Both the position numbers and the translations under genes were made by a program. Shown in pieces: positions 9,053 to 16,369 of a stretch of DNA of 64,000 bases; position 1 is the first letter of the stretch, and each line of letters starts with the position of its first letter. Source of the stretch: an uncultured Clostridia bacterium. GTDB lineage: Bacteria > Bacillota > Clostridia > Oscillospirales > Ruminococcaceae. The stretch covers positions 82,831 through 146,830 of the forward strand of contig CANRNN010000008.1 of assembly GCA_947632025.1 (NCBI GenBank), given 5' to 3'. The notes under the pieces were generated by a model. It saw nothing but the letters and a program-made list of their open reading frames with translations. It did no database searches and was not told where the DNA came from.

Positions 9053-9080
9053 TACGAATCGAGCCGTGCAGGCGCGGCTA

Positions 9081-9109
9081 TTGACTTTTTGCGCCAATAG
9101 TGGTATAAT
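9081..9109 (+). promoter_or_regulatory. SigA-type promoter for the TM2 gene
   Basis: TTGACT, a 17-base spacer and TATAAT, ending 37 bp upstream of the ATG at 9147. This separates the TM2 gene from the tsaD-aroK-CPBP unit. Confidence 0.8.
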
Positions 9110-9146
9110 AATATTATCAGTGTAAGGATCCGTCAGGGAGGAATTT

Positions 9147-9782
9147 ATGGACAATCATGGAATATCACTCAGAAAAGAAACTCAGCAGCCTTGGACAGAC
9201 CCCGTGACGGGTGAGATATATCCGGGCGGAAATCCCAACATCATACCCCAGCCCCGGCAGACAACAGCACCCTCATCGCCCACAATGCCGACAATGTCCG
9301 CAATGCCCACGGCACAGCCGCAGTCATTTTATCAGCAGCCCGTTCAGTCTGTACGACCGGAACAACCTGTACAGCCTGTTCAGCAGGGATACTCCGCGCC
9401 CCCGTTGCAGACAATGAATGACGGTATGAAGTTCTGCAAATTCTGCGGCGGGAGAATACCGTTTGACGCCGTTGTCTGCACATACTGCGGCAGACAGGTC
9501 GAGGAGCTTCGTCAGGCGCAGCCCCAGCAAATCGTGATAAACAATTCTACTAACAATAACAACAATAATCAGAATTACGCTGGAATGCCCATGGGTCGTC
9601 AGAAAAACAAATGGGTAGCCGTGCTGTTATGCTTTTTCTTCGGGATCTTTGGTGTTCACCGTTTCTATGAGGGAAAAATCGGCACGGGACTGCTCTGGCT
9701 TTTCACGTTCGGTCTTTTCGGAATAGGCGATCTGGTGGATTTCATAATCCTGCTTACAAAGCCGAATCCGTATTATGTATGA
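9147..9782 (+). CDS. TM2 domain protein with zinc ribbon
   Basis: 211 residues. The N-terminal 90 residues are rich in Pro, Gln and Thr. A zinc ribbon follows (CKFCG..CTYCG, about residues 94-112), then an Asn-rich linker, then a TM2 domain: KNKWVAVLLCFFFGIFGVHR, FYEGKIGTG, and a second helix ending DLVDFIILL. TM2 domains are two-helix hairpins with a conserved DRF-like turn motif; here it appears as HRFYEG. Function in bacteria is not established. The gene is convergent with the large zinc-ribbon gene at 9869-12436 and shares a terminator with it. Confidence 0.88.
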   Translation: MDNHGISLRKETQQPWTDPVTGEIYPGGNPNIIPQPRQTTAPSSPTMPTMSAMPTAQPQSFYQQPVQSVRPEQPVQPVQQGYSAPPLQTMNDGMKFCKFCGGRIPFDAVVCTYCGRQVEELRQAQPQQIVINNSTNNNNNNQNYAGMPMGRQKNKWVAVLLCFFFGIFGVHRFYEGKIGTGLLWLFTFGLFGIGDLVDFIILLTKPNPYYV

Positions 9783-9819
9783 CCGCTCCTAAAAAGCAAA
9801 AGAAAGCAAAATATAAGAA

Positions 9820-9843
9820 AACTCCCCCTATGTCGGGGGAGTT
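9820..9843. terminator. Bidirectional terminator between convergent zinc-ribbon genes
   Basis: AACTCCCCC and GGGGGAGTT form a stem with a short loop. On the minus strand it is followed by TTTTCTTAT, on the plus strand by TGATTTTA, so the minus direction is the stronger. Confidence 0.8.
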
Positions 9844-9868
9844 GATTTTATGTCCGATAGCGGATACG

Positions 9869-12436
9869 TTATAACGAAAAGTACAGATCAAATAATTTAT
9901 CGTAAAGGAACCAGTATTCTTTATCATTTTCTACTGTGTAACCCTCTGTTTCAAATTTCGTTTTGAGATCCGCATACTTTGTGAGAAGAATATTAAGTAA
10001 GGTTTCCTGTTCCGGAGTAAGATCTCTGTCCTTGATGTCGTTGAGTTTTTCAAGGTCCTCGTCGATATAACTGATAAGCTCCTCTGCGGAAAGACCCGAA
10101 TCAGCGTAATTATCGCCGAAGTAGTCGTCATAGTTGTCAAAATCATCAATGCCAAGGTCGGAGTCGGAATCGTCGTCGAAGTTAAAGTCGTCGTCGAAAT
10201 CGAAGTTGTTGTCAAAATCAAAGTCAAAGTCGTCGTCGTAGGGCTGATCCGAAGTCAGCGCATCTATGCCGAGAGCGGAATGTTGCTTTGCTATATCGGA
10301 AACAGCGCTCATAACGTCCGCCGTGAATTTCTCAAGGATATCGCTGTCGATGTTTTCAATGTCCGTGATGTCAACGGCGTCTGCGGGTATTTCAAGAACA
10401 GACGTATCGTCCGATAATTTAAGCTCGCTTGTTACGGAAGCTTTACCGTAGTTGGGGACTTCGCATACAAAGGTAGTAACCGTCGAATCCTCTCCCATGA
10501 CAGCCGTGCTGAATGTGAGCTTTGCTCCGCTAAGAGCTGCGAAAGCGTCCGCTCCGAGCTGCTCGGAGAAGCTTTGAGGTATTCCGAGGGAAACCGTGAA
10601 AGTTCCTGTATAAGTGTCCTTGTTGCGGAATTTTTCGGTCTTGACGTCCGTGTATTCAACGATAACGGTAAGGTCCTGCGCTTCTCCGGTCGGGATAGAT
10701 ATTGTAAAAGTGCCGTCGGAATCGGATTTTTCGTCGAGAATAGCGGTGGCAGTGTAGGTTTCGCCATTAAAATCTTTGTAGATCATCTCGCCTGCGGAGG
10801 TCTTATCGGATACGGCATACGAAAGCTCTAACGAATCGTCTTCCGCGAATATCCCGACAGATTTTCCGAGAACGTCGCCGCTGTTGTTGATAACTGTTTT
10901 GATAACGAGCTTGTCGTCCGCTTCCGCTTCAAAGTTGAACGAATTTACGACAGCGTCCTTATAATCCTGCTCTGTGACTTCCCATCCGCAGTCGGCAGCG
11001 TAGCTTATAAATTCATTTCTGAAATATTCGTCGTCCGCGAAATGCTCTGCAAGCTCCTTAAAGAGTTTGTTGAGCTTGTCGCCCGTGAATTCCGCACAGA
11101 TGACCTTTCCGCTTACGGAAACGTCCGCAGCGGTGATCTCGCCCTTTTCAAGCTCGGTAACGGCTTCCTTGTAGTTTTCGAGATAGATCTGCACAAGCTC
11201 CGACAGAAGGCGCTCCATCTCTTTCGCGTCCAATTCCAGAGCTTTTAGCTCCTCGACGGTTGTTTCGTCGGGCTTTGTTCCCTTGATCTTGAAAGTCTGT
11301 TCGGAAGCGAACGGAAGCGAGAAGTAAACATAATTGTCGTCGGTGACAACCATTTTAAGGTTTACCGAAACCTTGCCCGTATTTGCGTCGAAGCTGAAGC
11401 CTGCGTTTTTGCCGTCGGCTGCTTCTTTGTATGTAATGCTTCCGTTATTTATAATGGAGATGATTTCGTTGACGGCATCGGCATTTCCGAGCTGTTCCTT
11501 TACGGCATCGGAAAGTGTAAGCGAGCCCGAAAGCTTTACATCTGCGCACTTCGCGCCGTAGATTTCGGAAAGATTCTCGGTAAGGATCTTTACAATCTCT
11601 GCCGTATCAAATTCAAATTGAGCGCTCTTTGACGCGGCGGTATTGCTCATAGGAGCTATCGCGCCGTCTGTCATATCGGTGCCGGAGAAAGCGGAATAAA
11701 ATTCCGAAACAGACTTCACGCCGCCCGAAACAGCGTTCATATCTATTTGATTAGTGACTTCGCGAATGGAATTTCCCTCTACCATAGCCGCGTATTTCGT
11801 TTTTCCGAGAATTAACGACAGTGCTGTTGCCTTGTTAGTGAAGAAGAACACAGCCGCTGCCGCGAGCAGCACGACTATTGCCGAAACGATTATAAGCGGG
11901 GCAAAACTGCGCTTCTTAGCAGGCGCTGCGGCAGCTGCCGAAAAGCCGTCGCTTTGAGGAGCGTAGGTCGCCGCCGGCTGTGCCGCGGGCTGATTTTCGG
12001 CGAAAGCCGCGTCCGAAGCGCGGGAAGCTGTACTTGTACCCGTTCCTGTGCCTGTTCCCGAATAGCCTGCCGAAAATCCGCCGAAGCCCGAATTTGTGTT
12101 CACGGGCTGGGGGATACTGTACGACGGCGCGGGAACGTCGTTCGCGGGGGTGGGAACGCCTGCCGAAACAGTCTGCATTATATTGCTGTCGGTCACGGTC
12201 GCAGCGGTATCTGTCGGGCGGATATCGCGGGCTTTAGCCGCGCCTCCGCATACCGAGCAGAATTTAGCGCCGCGTTCAAGTTCCAGACCGCATTTTTCGC
12301 AGAAATATTTCTGTTCGGAAACGGGTGTGGGAATGTTTGGTCTGACATTTGCGTCCGAGGAGGATGTATCCGCGCCGCAGTTCGGGCAGAATCTTGCTCC
12401 GTCGGGAATTTCATGGCTGCATTTAAAACAAATCAT
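9869..12436 (-). CDS. Large zinc-ribbon membrane protein with acidic Asp/Phe tail
   Basis: 855 residues from the ATG at 12436 (MICFKCSHEIPDGARFCPNC), chosen over an ATG five codons upstream because AAAGGA is well placed for it. Two N-terminal zinc ribbons (CFKC..CPNC and CEKC..CSVC) are followed by a Thr/Ala/Pro-rich linker, one transmembrane helix (about 175-199, SFAPLIIVSAIVVLLAAAAV), a large beta-rich region of about 530 residues, then an acidic Asp/Phe/Asn-rich stretch (about 732-772) and a helical end. The topology suggests ribbons in the cytoplasm and the large domain outside. Function unknown; it resembles the 1055-3841 protein in plan but not in the C-terminal sequence. Confidence 0.85.
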   Translation of the reverse strand: MICFKCSHEIPDGARFCPNCGADTSSSDANVRPNIPTPVSEQKYFCEKCGLELERGAKFCSVCGGAAKARDIRPTDTAATVTDSNIMQTVSAGVPTPANDVPAPSYSIPQPVNTNSGFGGFSAGYSGTGTGTGTSTASRASDAAFAENQPAAQPAATYAPQSDGFSAAAAAPAKKRSFAPLIIVSAIVVLLAAAAVFFFTNKATALSLILGKTKYAAMVEGNSIREVTNQIDMNAVSGGVKSVSEFYSAFSGTDMTDGAIAPMSNTAASKSAQFEFDTAEIVKILTENLSEIYGAKCADVKLSGSLTLSDAVKEQLGNADAVNEIISIINNGSITYKEAADGKNAGFSFDANTGKVSVNLKMVVTDDNYVYFSLPFASEQTFKIKGTKPDETTVEELKALELDAKEMERLLSELVQIYLENYKEAVTELEKGEITAADVSVSGKVICAEFTGDKLNKLFKELAEHFADDEYFRNEFISYAADCGWEVTEQDYKDAVVNSFNFEAEADDKLVIKTVINNSGDVLGKSVGIFAEDDSLELSYAVSDKTSAGEMIYKDFNGETYTATAILDEKSDSDGTFTISIPTGEAQDLTVIVEYTDVKTEKFRNKDTYTGTFTVSLGIPQSFSEQLGADAFAALSGAKLTFSTAVMGEDSTVTTFVCEVPNYGKASVTSELKLSDDTSVLEIPADAVDITDIENIDSDILEKFTADVMSAVSDIAKQHSALGIDALTSDQPYDDDFDFDFDNNFDFDDDFNFDDDSDSDLGIDDFDNYDDYFGDNYADSGLSAEELISYIDEDLEKLNDIKDRDLTPEQETLLNILLTKYADLKTKFETEGYTVENDKEYWFLYDKLFDLYFSL

Positions 12437-12487
12437 AGTATATCCTTTCATACAATATCGGGCTTAGTGATTTTTCCGACTACTTTA

Positions 12488-12516
12488 ATTATATATCAAA
12501 AATCCGTTTTCGTCAA
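12488..12516 (-). promoter_or_regulatory. SigA-type promoter for the large zinc-ribbon gene
   Basis: On the minus strand: TTGACG, 17 bases, TATAAT, ending about 50 bp before the ATG at 12436. Confidence 0.8.
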
Positions 12517-12694
12517 GAACGACTATCACAAATTTGTCGTCCTAAGCGGCTTATTTTTGTGCAATTGCACCAAATTTCTGCCGATAGCTTACATTATTTC
12601 AAAAAATTCCCCCGAAAATTTCGGAGGAATTTCATATCTATCATATATTACTTATCCCGTTTCCGTTATAGCGTTATATGCTTTGCGGGAGATA

Positions 12695-13765
12695 TCAGCC
12701 GTTGCCCTCGGAAAGCACGAAGATGTCCACCTGATGCGCTCCCCATTTGCAGGAGTCGGCATAGCTTCCCATAAACAAGTCCACAGCGACCGTACCTTCC
12801 ATCATTCCGAGTCCCGTATCTGCGGCTATAGCGTATCCGTAAACGAGTTTTCTGTCCTGAGATACGATATACAGCTCGCTGCCGTAAGGGATAACGTTCG
12901 GATTCACGGCGACCGTTCCGACGACGGCATAGCGTCCGCTGGCGGTCTTTGCGCCTGCTCTTGCGGAGTATGCTGTTGCTTTGCCGCTTACTATTCTTGT
13001 ATAATTTTCGGGAATACCGTTCACGAGCTTCACGGCGGTCGGGTCGCTCATTTTTGCATAAGGCACCGCGAAAGCCGTTCCGCGCTCAACGACAGCCGTT
13101 ATCGGCTCGGAGGAGATATCCTCGGAGATATTCTCACTTGACACCAGTCTGCCGTCGATATATTTTTCCTTTATCTTCACTGTTTTCACGCCGTTCTTGC
13201 CCTCGGTCAGGGTGTTGGTATAGCCGACGGCGAGATTGGAGTTGTCGATATACTGTGTTTCAAACGGGATAGTGAATACTTCTTCCCTTTCGGTGTAGTT
13301 TATTCTTATAACGTTTATTTCCATTCCGGGATATATTTCGCTCTCGAAGGGAGGATTTACTGTATCGTATTCTCCGAGGACTATTCCCGTCCGCGAAAGA
13401 GCTTCTTCGACTGTTCCGCTGTAGGTGCTGACAGAGCGTTTTTCTCCGTCAATATTGACGAAAAACTCGAAAGCGCGCTGAATGGTGACGTACATTTCGT
13501 TTTCGTCCTCGTTGTTTTCCACGGTGACGGCGTCGTTCTCTCCGATAACATATTTTTCGTCGTTAAGGATACGGTAAACATCGGTTTCGTTGGTGCGGAC
13601 TATGCGCACATCGCCGTTGTCGTTGATAAATACCTTATCCCTGAACCACAAAGAGCCCGTAAGCAGCGCAGCCGCTGCGAGTATCGCCGCGAAAAGCGAT
13701 ATCTTGATAATAGTTCCCTGAATCGAAAATGTGTTCATTTTTTCGTTTGCAAGCTGAGGTTTCAT
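12695..13765 (-). CDS. DUF348-G5-3D domain cell-wall protein (YabE/Rpf-like)
   Basis: The 356-residue exported protein has one N-terminal membrane anchor (about residues 18-42), a DUF348/ubiquitin-like repeat region (about 45-165), a G5 domain (REEVFTIPFETQYIDNS to VKIKEKYIDG, about 170-225) and a C-terminal 3D domain. The 3D domain, named for three conserved Asp residues, is the catalytic part of stationary-phase survival and Rpf-like murein hydrolases; here VDLFMGSYADSC and VDIFVL fit it. It is likely a peptidoglycan-remodelling enzyme. The start has GGAGG. A 210-nt leader with strong hairpins precedes it, which also contains a 52-codon reading frame. Confidence 0.9.
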   Translation of the reverse strand: MKPQLANEKMNTFSIQGTIIKISLFAAILAAAALLTGSLWFRDKVFINDNGDVRIVRTNETDVYRILNDEKYVIGENDAVTVENNEDENEMYVTIQRAFEFFVNIDGEKRSVSTYSGTVEEALSRTGIVLGEYDTVNPPFESEIYPGMEINVIRINYTEREEVFTIPFETQYIDNSNLAVGYTNTLTEGKNGVKTVKIKEKYIDGRLVSSENISEDISSEPITAVVERGTAFAVPYAKMSDPTAVKLVNGIPENYTRIVSGKATAYSARAGAKTASGRYAVVGTVAVNPNVIPYGSELYIVSQDRKLVYGYAIAADTGLGMMEGTVAVDLFMGSYADSCKWGAHQVDIFVLSEGNG

Positions 13766-13781
13766 TTTTGCCTCCGTTTCA

Positions 13782-13940
13782 TTAGTCCTGTTCTCGCCGG
13801 ATTTCTATCTCTTTTTTATATATCCGGTTTGTAGCCTGTGTGAAGTGGTTCGCCCAATGTTCGGGGAAAACATCGGGCGGGGCAAATATCTGTCCCCAAC
13901 AGATTTTTGCCGCAAAAGCGAGCGTTTTAGTTAATCTCAT
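13782..13940 (-). CDS. Possible 52-residue leader peptide or small protein
   Basis: The frame runs from ATG 13940 to TAA 13782 and lies wholly inside the 5' leader of the 3D-domain gene, downstream of a consensus promoter. The product begins MRLTKTLAFAAK and ends IYKKEIEIRREQD, with no clear membrane helix. The stop is 16 bp from the next ATG, the spacing of coupled genes. Against it: no good ribosome binding site precedes the ATG, and the middle of the frame coincides with two strong RNA hairpins, so the reading frame may be chance. Confidence 0.35.
   Translation of the reverse strand: MRLTKTLAFAAKICWGQIFAPPDVFPEHWANHFTQATNRIYKKEIEIRREQD
13852..13911 (-). promoter_or_regulatory. Structured leader: two hairpins with complementary loops
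   Basis: In the transcript, hairpin A (13911-13881) pairs GGCAAA-ATCTGT with ACAGAT-TTTGCC around the loop UGGGG. Hairpin B (13878-13852) pairs GCCCGAUGUU with AACAUUGGGC around the loop UUCCCCG. The two loops are complementary (GGGG with CCCC) and the hairpins are two bases apart, so a loop-loop contact is possible. It does not match the consensus of the ydaO, GEMM or other riboswitches I can recall. It lies in the leader of a wall-hydrolase gene. Confidence 0.5.
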
Positions 13941-13985
13941 ACGAAAAGATATCACAACTGCGCTCTTTCGTTTTGCGTTACGTTT

Positions 13986-14014
13986 ATTATACCCCGTTTT
14001 TCTGTAAATGTCAA
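13986..14014 (-). promoter_or_regulatory. SigA promoter for the 3D-domain gene
   Basis: TTGACA, 17 bases, TATAAT on the minus strand, a perfect consensus. Transcription should begin near 13979, giving a leader of about 210 nt. The remaining intergenic DNA up to 14227 is AT-rich and shows no gene. Confidence 0.88.
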
Positions 14015-14227
14015 CCAGAAACAAGCGGTTGAATTTGTGCATTTTTCACAAAAAAATTTTGTAACCTTTTTGTAACCTTTTAAAATTTGGGTCTGAAAGA
14101 GGGTATTTCTGTAAATTTTTAAAATTCTTTTTGTAAAATTAACTAAAACTTGACGCATTAGGACTTTTCGTCGAACTGCACAAATTTTTTCCACATCGGC
14201 AATTGTTTATTATGCACCGGACACAAA

Positions 14228-14256
14228 AACGGAGCGGATATTCTCCGCTCCGTTAA
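14228..14256 (-). terminator. Terminator of the HPr-like gene pair
   Basis: The 11-bp stem AACGGAGCGGA/TCCGCTCCGTT with a 5-base loop is followed by TTTTTG on the minus strand, about 20 bp after the stop of the second HPr-like gene. Confidence 0.85.
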
Positions 14257-14277
14257 AAATTTGACATTGTCCCGCTC

Positions 14278-14508
14278 TCAGCCTACAATGTACTTGCTTA
14301 TCTCGTCAAGGAACTCTCCGCAGTCGTCGCTGTGGATCTTAAGCTCCAGCTCCTTGGACAGGTCGAGCGAGAAAAGTCCCATTATGCTCTTCGCGTCAAT
14401 GGCGTATCTTCCCGAAATGACGTCCACGTCGTACTGGCAGCCCGTTACGATAGAAACGAAATCCTTCACGTCCTCGATTGTGTTGATCTTGATCTTTGTT
14501 GTTGTCAT
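14278..14508 (-). CDS. HPr-like protein lacking the active-site His
   Basis: 76 residues with the HPr fold pattern. The Ser-46 region is clear (AKSIMGLFSLDL), corresponding to KSIMGVMSL of canonical HPr. The His-15 motif (GxHARPA) is missing: the region reads INTIEDVKDFVSIVTG. It therefore cannot act as a normal PTS phosphocarrier from enzyme I, but could still be phosphorylated on the Ser like Crh of Bacillus, which also lacks His-15. That role is inference. The start has AAAGGAG. It follows a close paralogue by 31 bp. Confidence 0.82.
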   Translation of the reverse strand: MTTTKIKINTIEDVKDFVSIVTGCQYDVDVISGRYAIDAKSIMGLFSLDLSKELELKIHSDDCGEFLDEISKYIVG

Positions 14509-14539
14509 AGCCGTACTCCTTTCTGTATGCGCTCTTTAC

Positions 14540-14776
14540 TTATTCTTCGATGAATTTTTTCATGTCGTCGAGGAAATCCGCGCACTCTGCGTCCTCGGCA
14601 TGAACGAGCATTTCAAGGGTCTTGGTGAGATCGAGCGAGAAGATTCCCATAATGCTCTTAGCGTCTACGCGGTATCTGCCTGAAAGCAGGTCCACGTCGA
14701 ATTTGCAGGCGTTCGTAAGCCCGCAGAATTCTTTCACTTCGTCAATGGAATTGAGTCTTACTTTAACTTGCTTCAC
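14540..14776 (-). CDS. HPr-like protein lacking the active-site His (paralogue)
   Basis: 78 residues from a GTG at 14776 (MKQVKVRLNSIDEVKEFC), chosen because GGGGAG lies 6 bases upstream; an ATG 11 codons earlier has no ribosome binding site. It is clearly paralogous to the 14278-14508 protein, sharing VKEF/VKDF, SGRYxxDAKSIMGxFSLDL and a C-terminal acidic helix. It also lacks His-15 and keeps the Ser-46 segment. The two genes form a short operon with its own promoter and terminator. A catabolite-repression (Crh-like) role is possible but unproven. Confidence 0.82.
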   Translation of the reverse strand: MKQVKVRLNSIDEVKEFCGLTNACKFDVDLLSGRYRVDAKSIMGIFSLDLTKTLEMLVHAEDAECADFLDDMKKFIEE

Positions 14777-14843
14777 AATTATCTCCCCTTTCTTTTGGTC
14801 GATTTTCATAGAAGAGCTTTATATTTTATACTCTCCACTAATA

Positions 14844-14872
14844 AATATAACAATAAATTTAAAAATAGTCAA
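14844..14872 (-). promoter_or_regulatory. Promoter of the HPr-like operon
   Basis: TTGACT, 17 bases, TATATT on the minus strand, about 65 bp upstream of the GTG at 14776. Confidence 0.7.
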
Positions 14873-14879
14873 TACCTTA

Positions 14880-14908
14880 TTGCAAAATTCGTAAAATTAA
14901 GATATAAT
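14880..14908 (+). promoter_or_regulatory. Promoter of mtaB
   Basis: TTGCAA, 17 bases, TATAAT on the plus strand, directly back to back with the HPr operon promoter. It predicts a leader of about 125 nt before the mtaB ATG at 15040. Confidence 0.7.
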
Positions 14909-15039
14909 ATAGTAGTAAAGGAAAATTGTAATTGTAAATTTTGCACAAAAGTCCGACGCAGTTTTCGGCATACTTCCCCTATATATGCCGCAGACCGCGC
15001 AATTGCAATATTGAACATATAAAACAGGCAGGTGAAATT

Positions 15040-16314
15040 ATGACCTTTGAAATCGTAACACTCGGCTGCAAGCTTAACTTCTGCGAGAGCGCTGCGATCG
15101 AAAAGCAGCTTATTGATCAGGGCTTCACACCCTCCGAAAACGGACAAGCCGATATCTGCGTCGTGAATTCCTGCGCCGTGACGGCTGCGGCGGTTTCCAA
15201 AACACGACATGCGCTGTCAAAACTGCGGCGGGAAAATCCGAACGCCGTGACGGTGCTTTGCGGCTGTTTCCCTCAGAGCTTTCCGGAAGAAGCAGGTCTG
15301 AACGCCGACGCGGATATCGTCGTCGGAAATTCCGATAAGAGCAGGACCGGTCAGCTCGTTGCAGAATACCTAAAGCACGGAACAAAAACCGTTAAGGTCA
15401 ACCCCATTACACGGGAATTTGACGAAAACGCTTCCGTTCCCGACGAGGACAGAACTCGTGCGTTCATTAAAATACAGGACGGCTGCGACAGATTCTGCAC
15501 ATACTGTATAATCCCCACTGCGAGAGGACGCACCCGTTCGCTTGCTCCCGAAAAAATAACCGAACAAGCCGTTCGCTGTGTCAGAAACGGTCACAAGGAA
15601 ATAGTACTTACGGGGATAAATCTCAGCTGCTACGGGCAGGAGCTGGGGCTGTCGCTCGCGGACGGAGCCGCTGCTGCGGCAAGGTCGGGCGTTGAACGGA
15701 TACGGTTAAGCTCGCTGGAGCCCGAAATGCTTACCGACGAGGAAATAGCTAAGCTGAAAACCGTAAAAGGGCTATGCCCGCATTTTCATCTGTCGCTTCA
15801 GTCGGGCAGCGATACGGTTCTGAAACGAATGAACCGCCGCTATGACACGGAAACATACCGCAGCGTGGCAGAAAAGCTGCGCAAAACGTTTCCCGACTGT
15901 TCGCTGACAACGGACATTATCGTCGGCTTTCCGGGAGAAACAGAAGAAGAATTCGGGCAGACCATGGACTTCATTTCCGAAATAAAATTCGCGAAGATCC
16001 ACGTCTTTCCTTATTCTATAAGAAAGGGGACAGTGGCAGCTGAAATGGTTCAGACAGACCCCGTTGCCCGCGCCAAGCGCGCAGAGATCCTGAACGAAGC
16101 GGCAAAGCGTCTGGAAACGGAATTTCTAAGCTCTCAGAAAAATACCGTTCAGACCGTTCTCGTAGAAAAGCCGCAGTCAAAGGAATACTCGTTCGGCTTC
16201 ACGGAGAATTACACTCCCGTGAGGATATATGGAAAGCCTATCGAGCGGCATACCCTCACAAAGGTGATAATCAGCGGCTTCGGCAGAGGTTTCTGCGAGG
16301 GCAAACTGCTGTGA
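15040..16314 (+). CDS. mtaB: tRNA t6A37 methylthiotransferase MtaB
   Basis: 424 residues from ATG 15040, chosen because AGGTG lies 6 bases upstream; the frame is open further 5' but without a start signal. The enzyme converts t6A37 to ms2t6A37 in tRNA-Lys using two iron-sulfur clusters. The N-terminal MTTase domain has cysteines in TLGCKLNFCES, VNSCAVTA and CGCFPQ. The radical SAM motif CxxxCxxC is in GCDRFCTYCIIP (near residue 150). A short TRAM-like region ends the protein. MtaB rather than MiaB is supported by the LGCKLNFCES motif. TsaD, which makes its substrate, is encoded in the same window. Confidence 0.92.
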   Translation: MTFEIVTLGCKLNFCESAAIEKQLIDQGFTPSENGQADICVVNSCAVTAAAVSKTRHALSKLRRENPNAVTVLCGCFPQSFPEEAGLNADADIVVGNSDKSRTGQLVAEYLKHGTKTVKVNPITREFDENASVPDEDRTRAFIKIQDGCDRFCTYCIIPTARGRTRSLAPEKITEQAVRCVRNGHKEIVLTGINLSCYGQELGLSLADGAAAAARSGVERIRLSSLEPEMLTDEEIAKLKTVKGLCPHFHLSLQSGSDTVLKRMNRRYDTETYRSVAEKLRKTFPDCSLTTDIIVGFPGETEEEFGQTMDFISEIKFAKIHVFPYSIRKGTVAAEMVQTDPVARAKRAEILNEAAKRLETEFLSSQKNTVQTVLVEKPQSKEYSFGFTENYTPVRIYGKPIERHTLTKVIISGFGRGFCEGKLL

Positions 16315-16369
16315 GATATCCGAATACCTATATAAATATAAAAATAAAAAATCCGGAGGATAAAGAAAA

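Noticed and set aside
13852..13979. ydaO (c-di-AMP) riboswitch upstream of the 3D-domain gene
   Set aside because: Such genes often have one, but the conserved segments of that riboswitch could not be found; only the two hairpins are visible.
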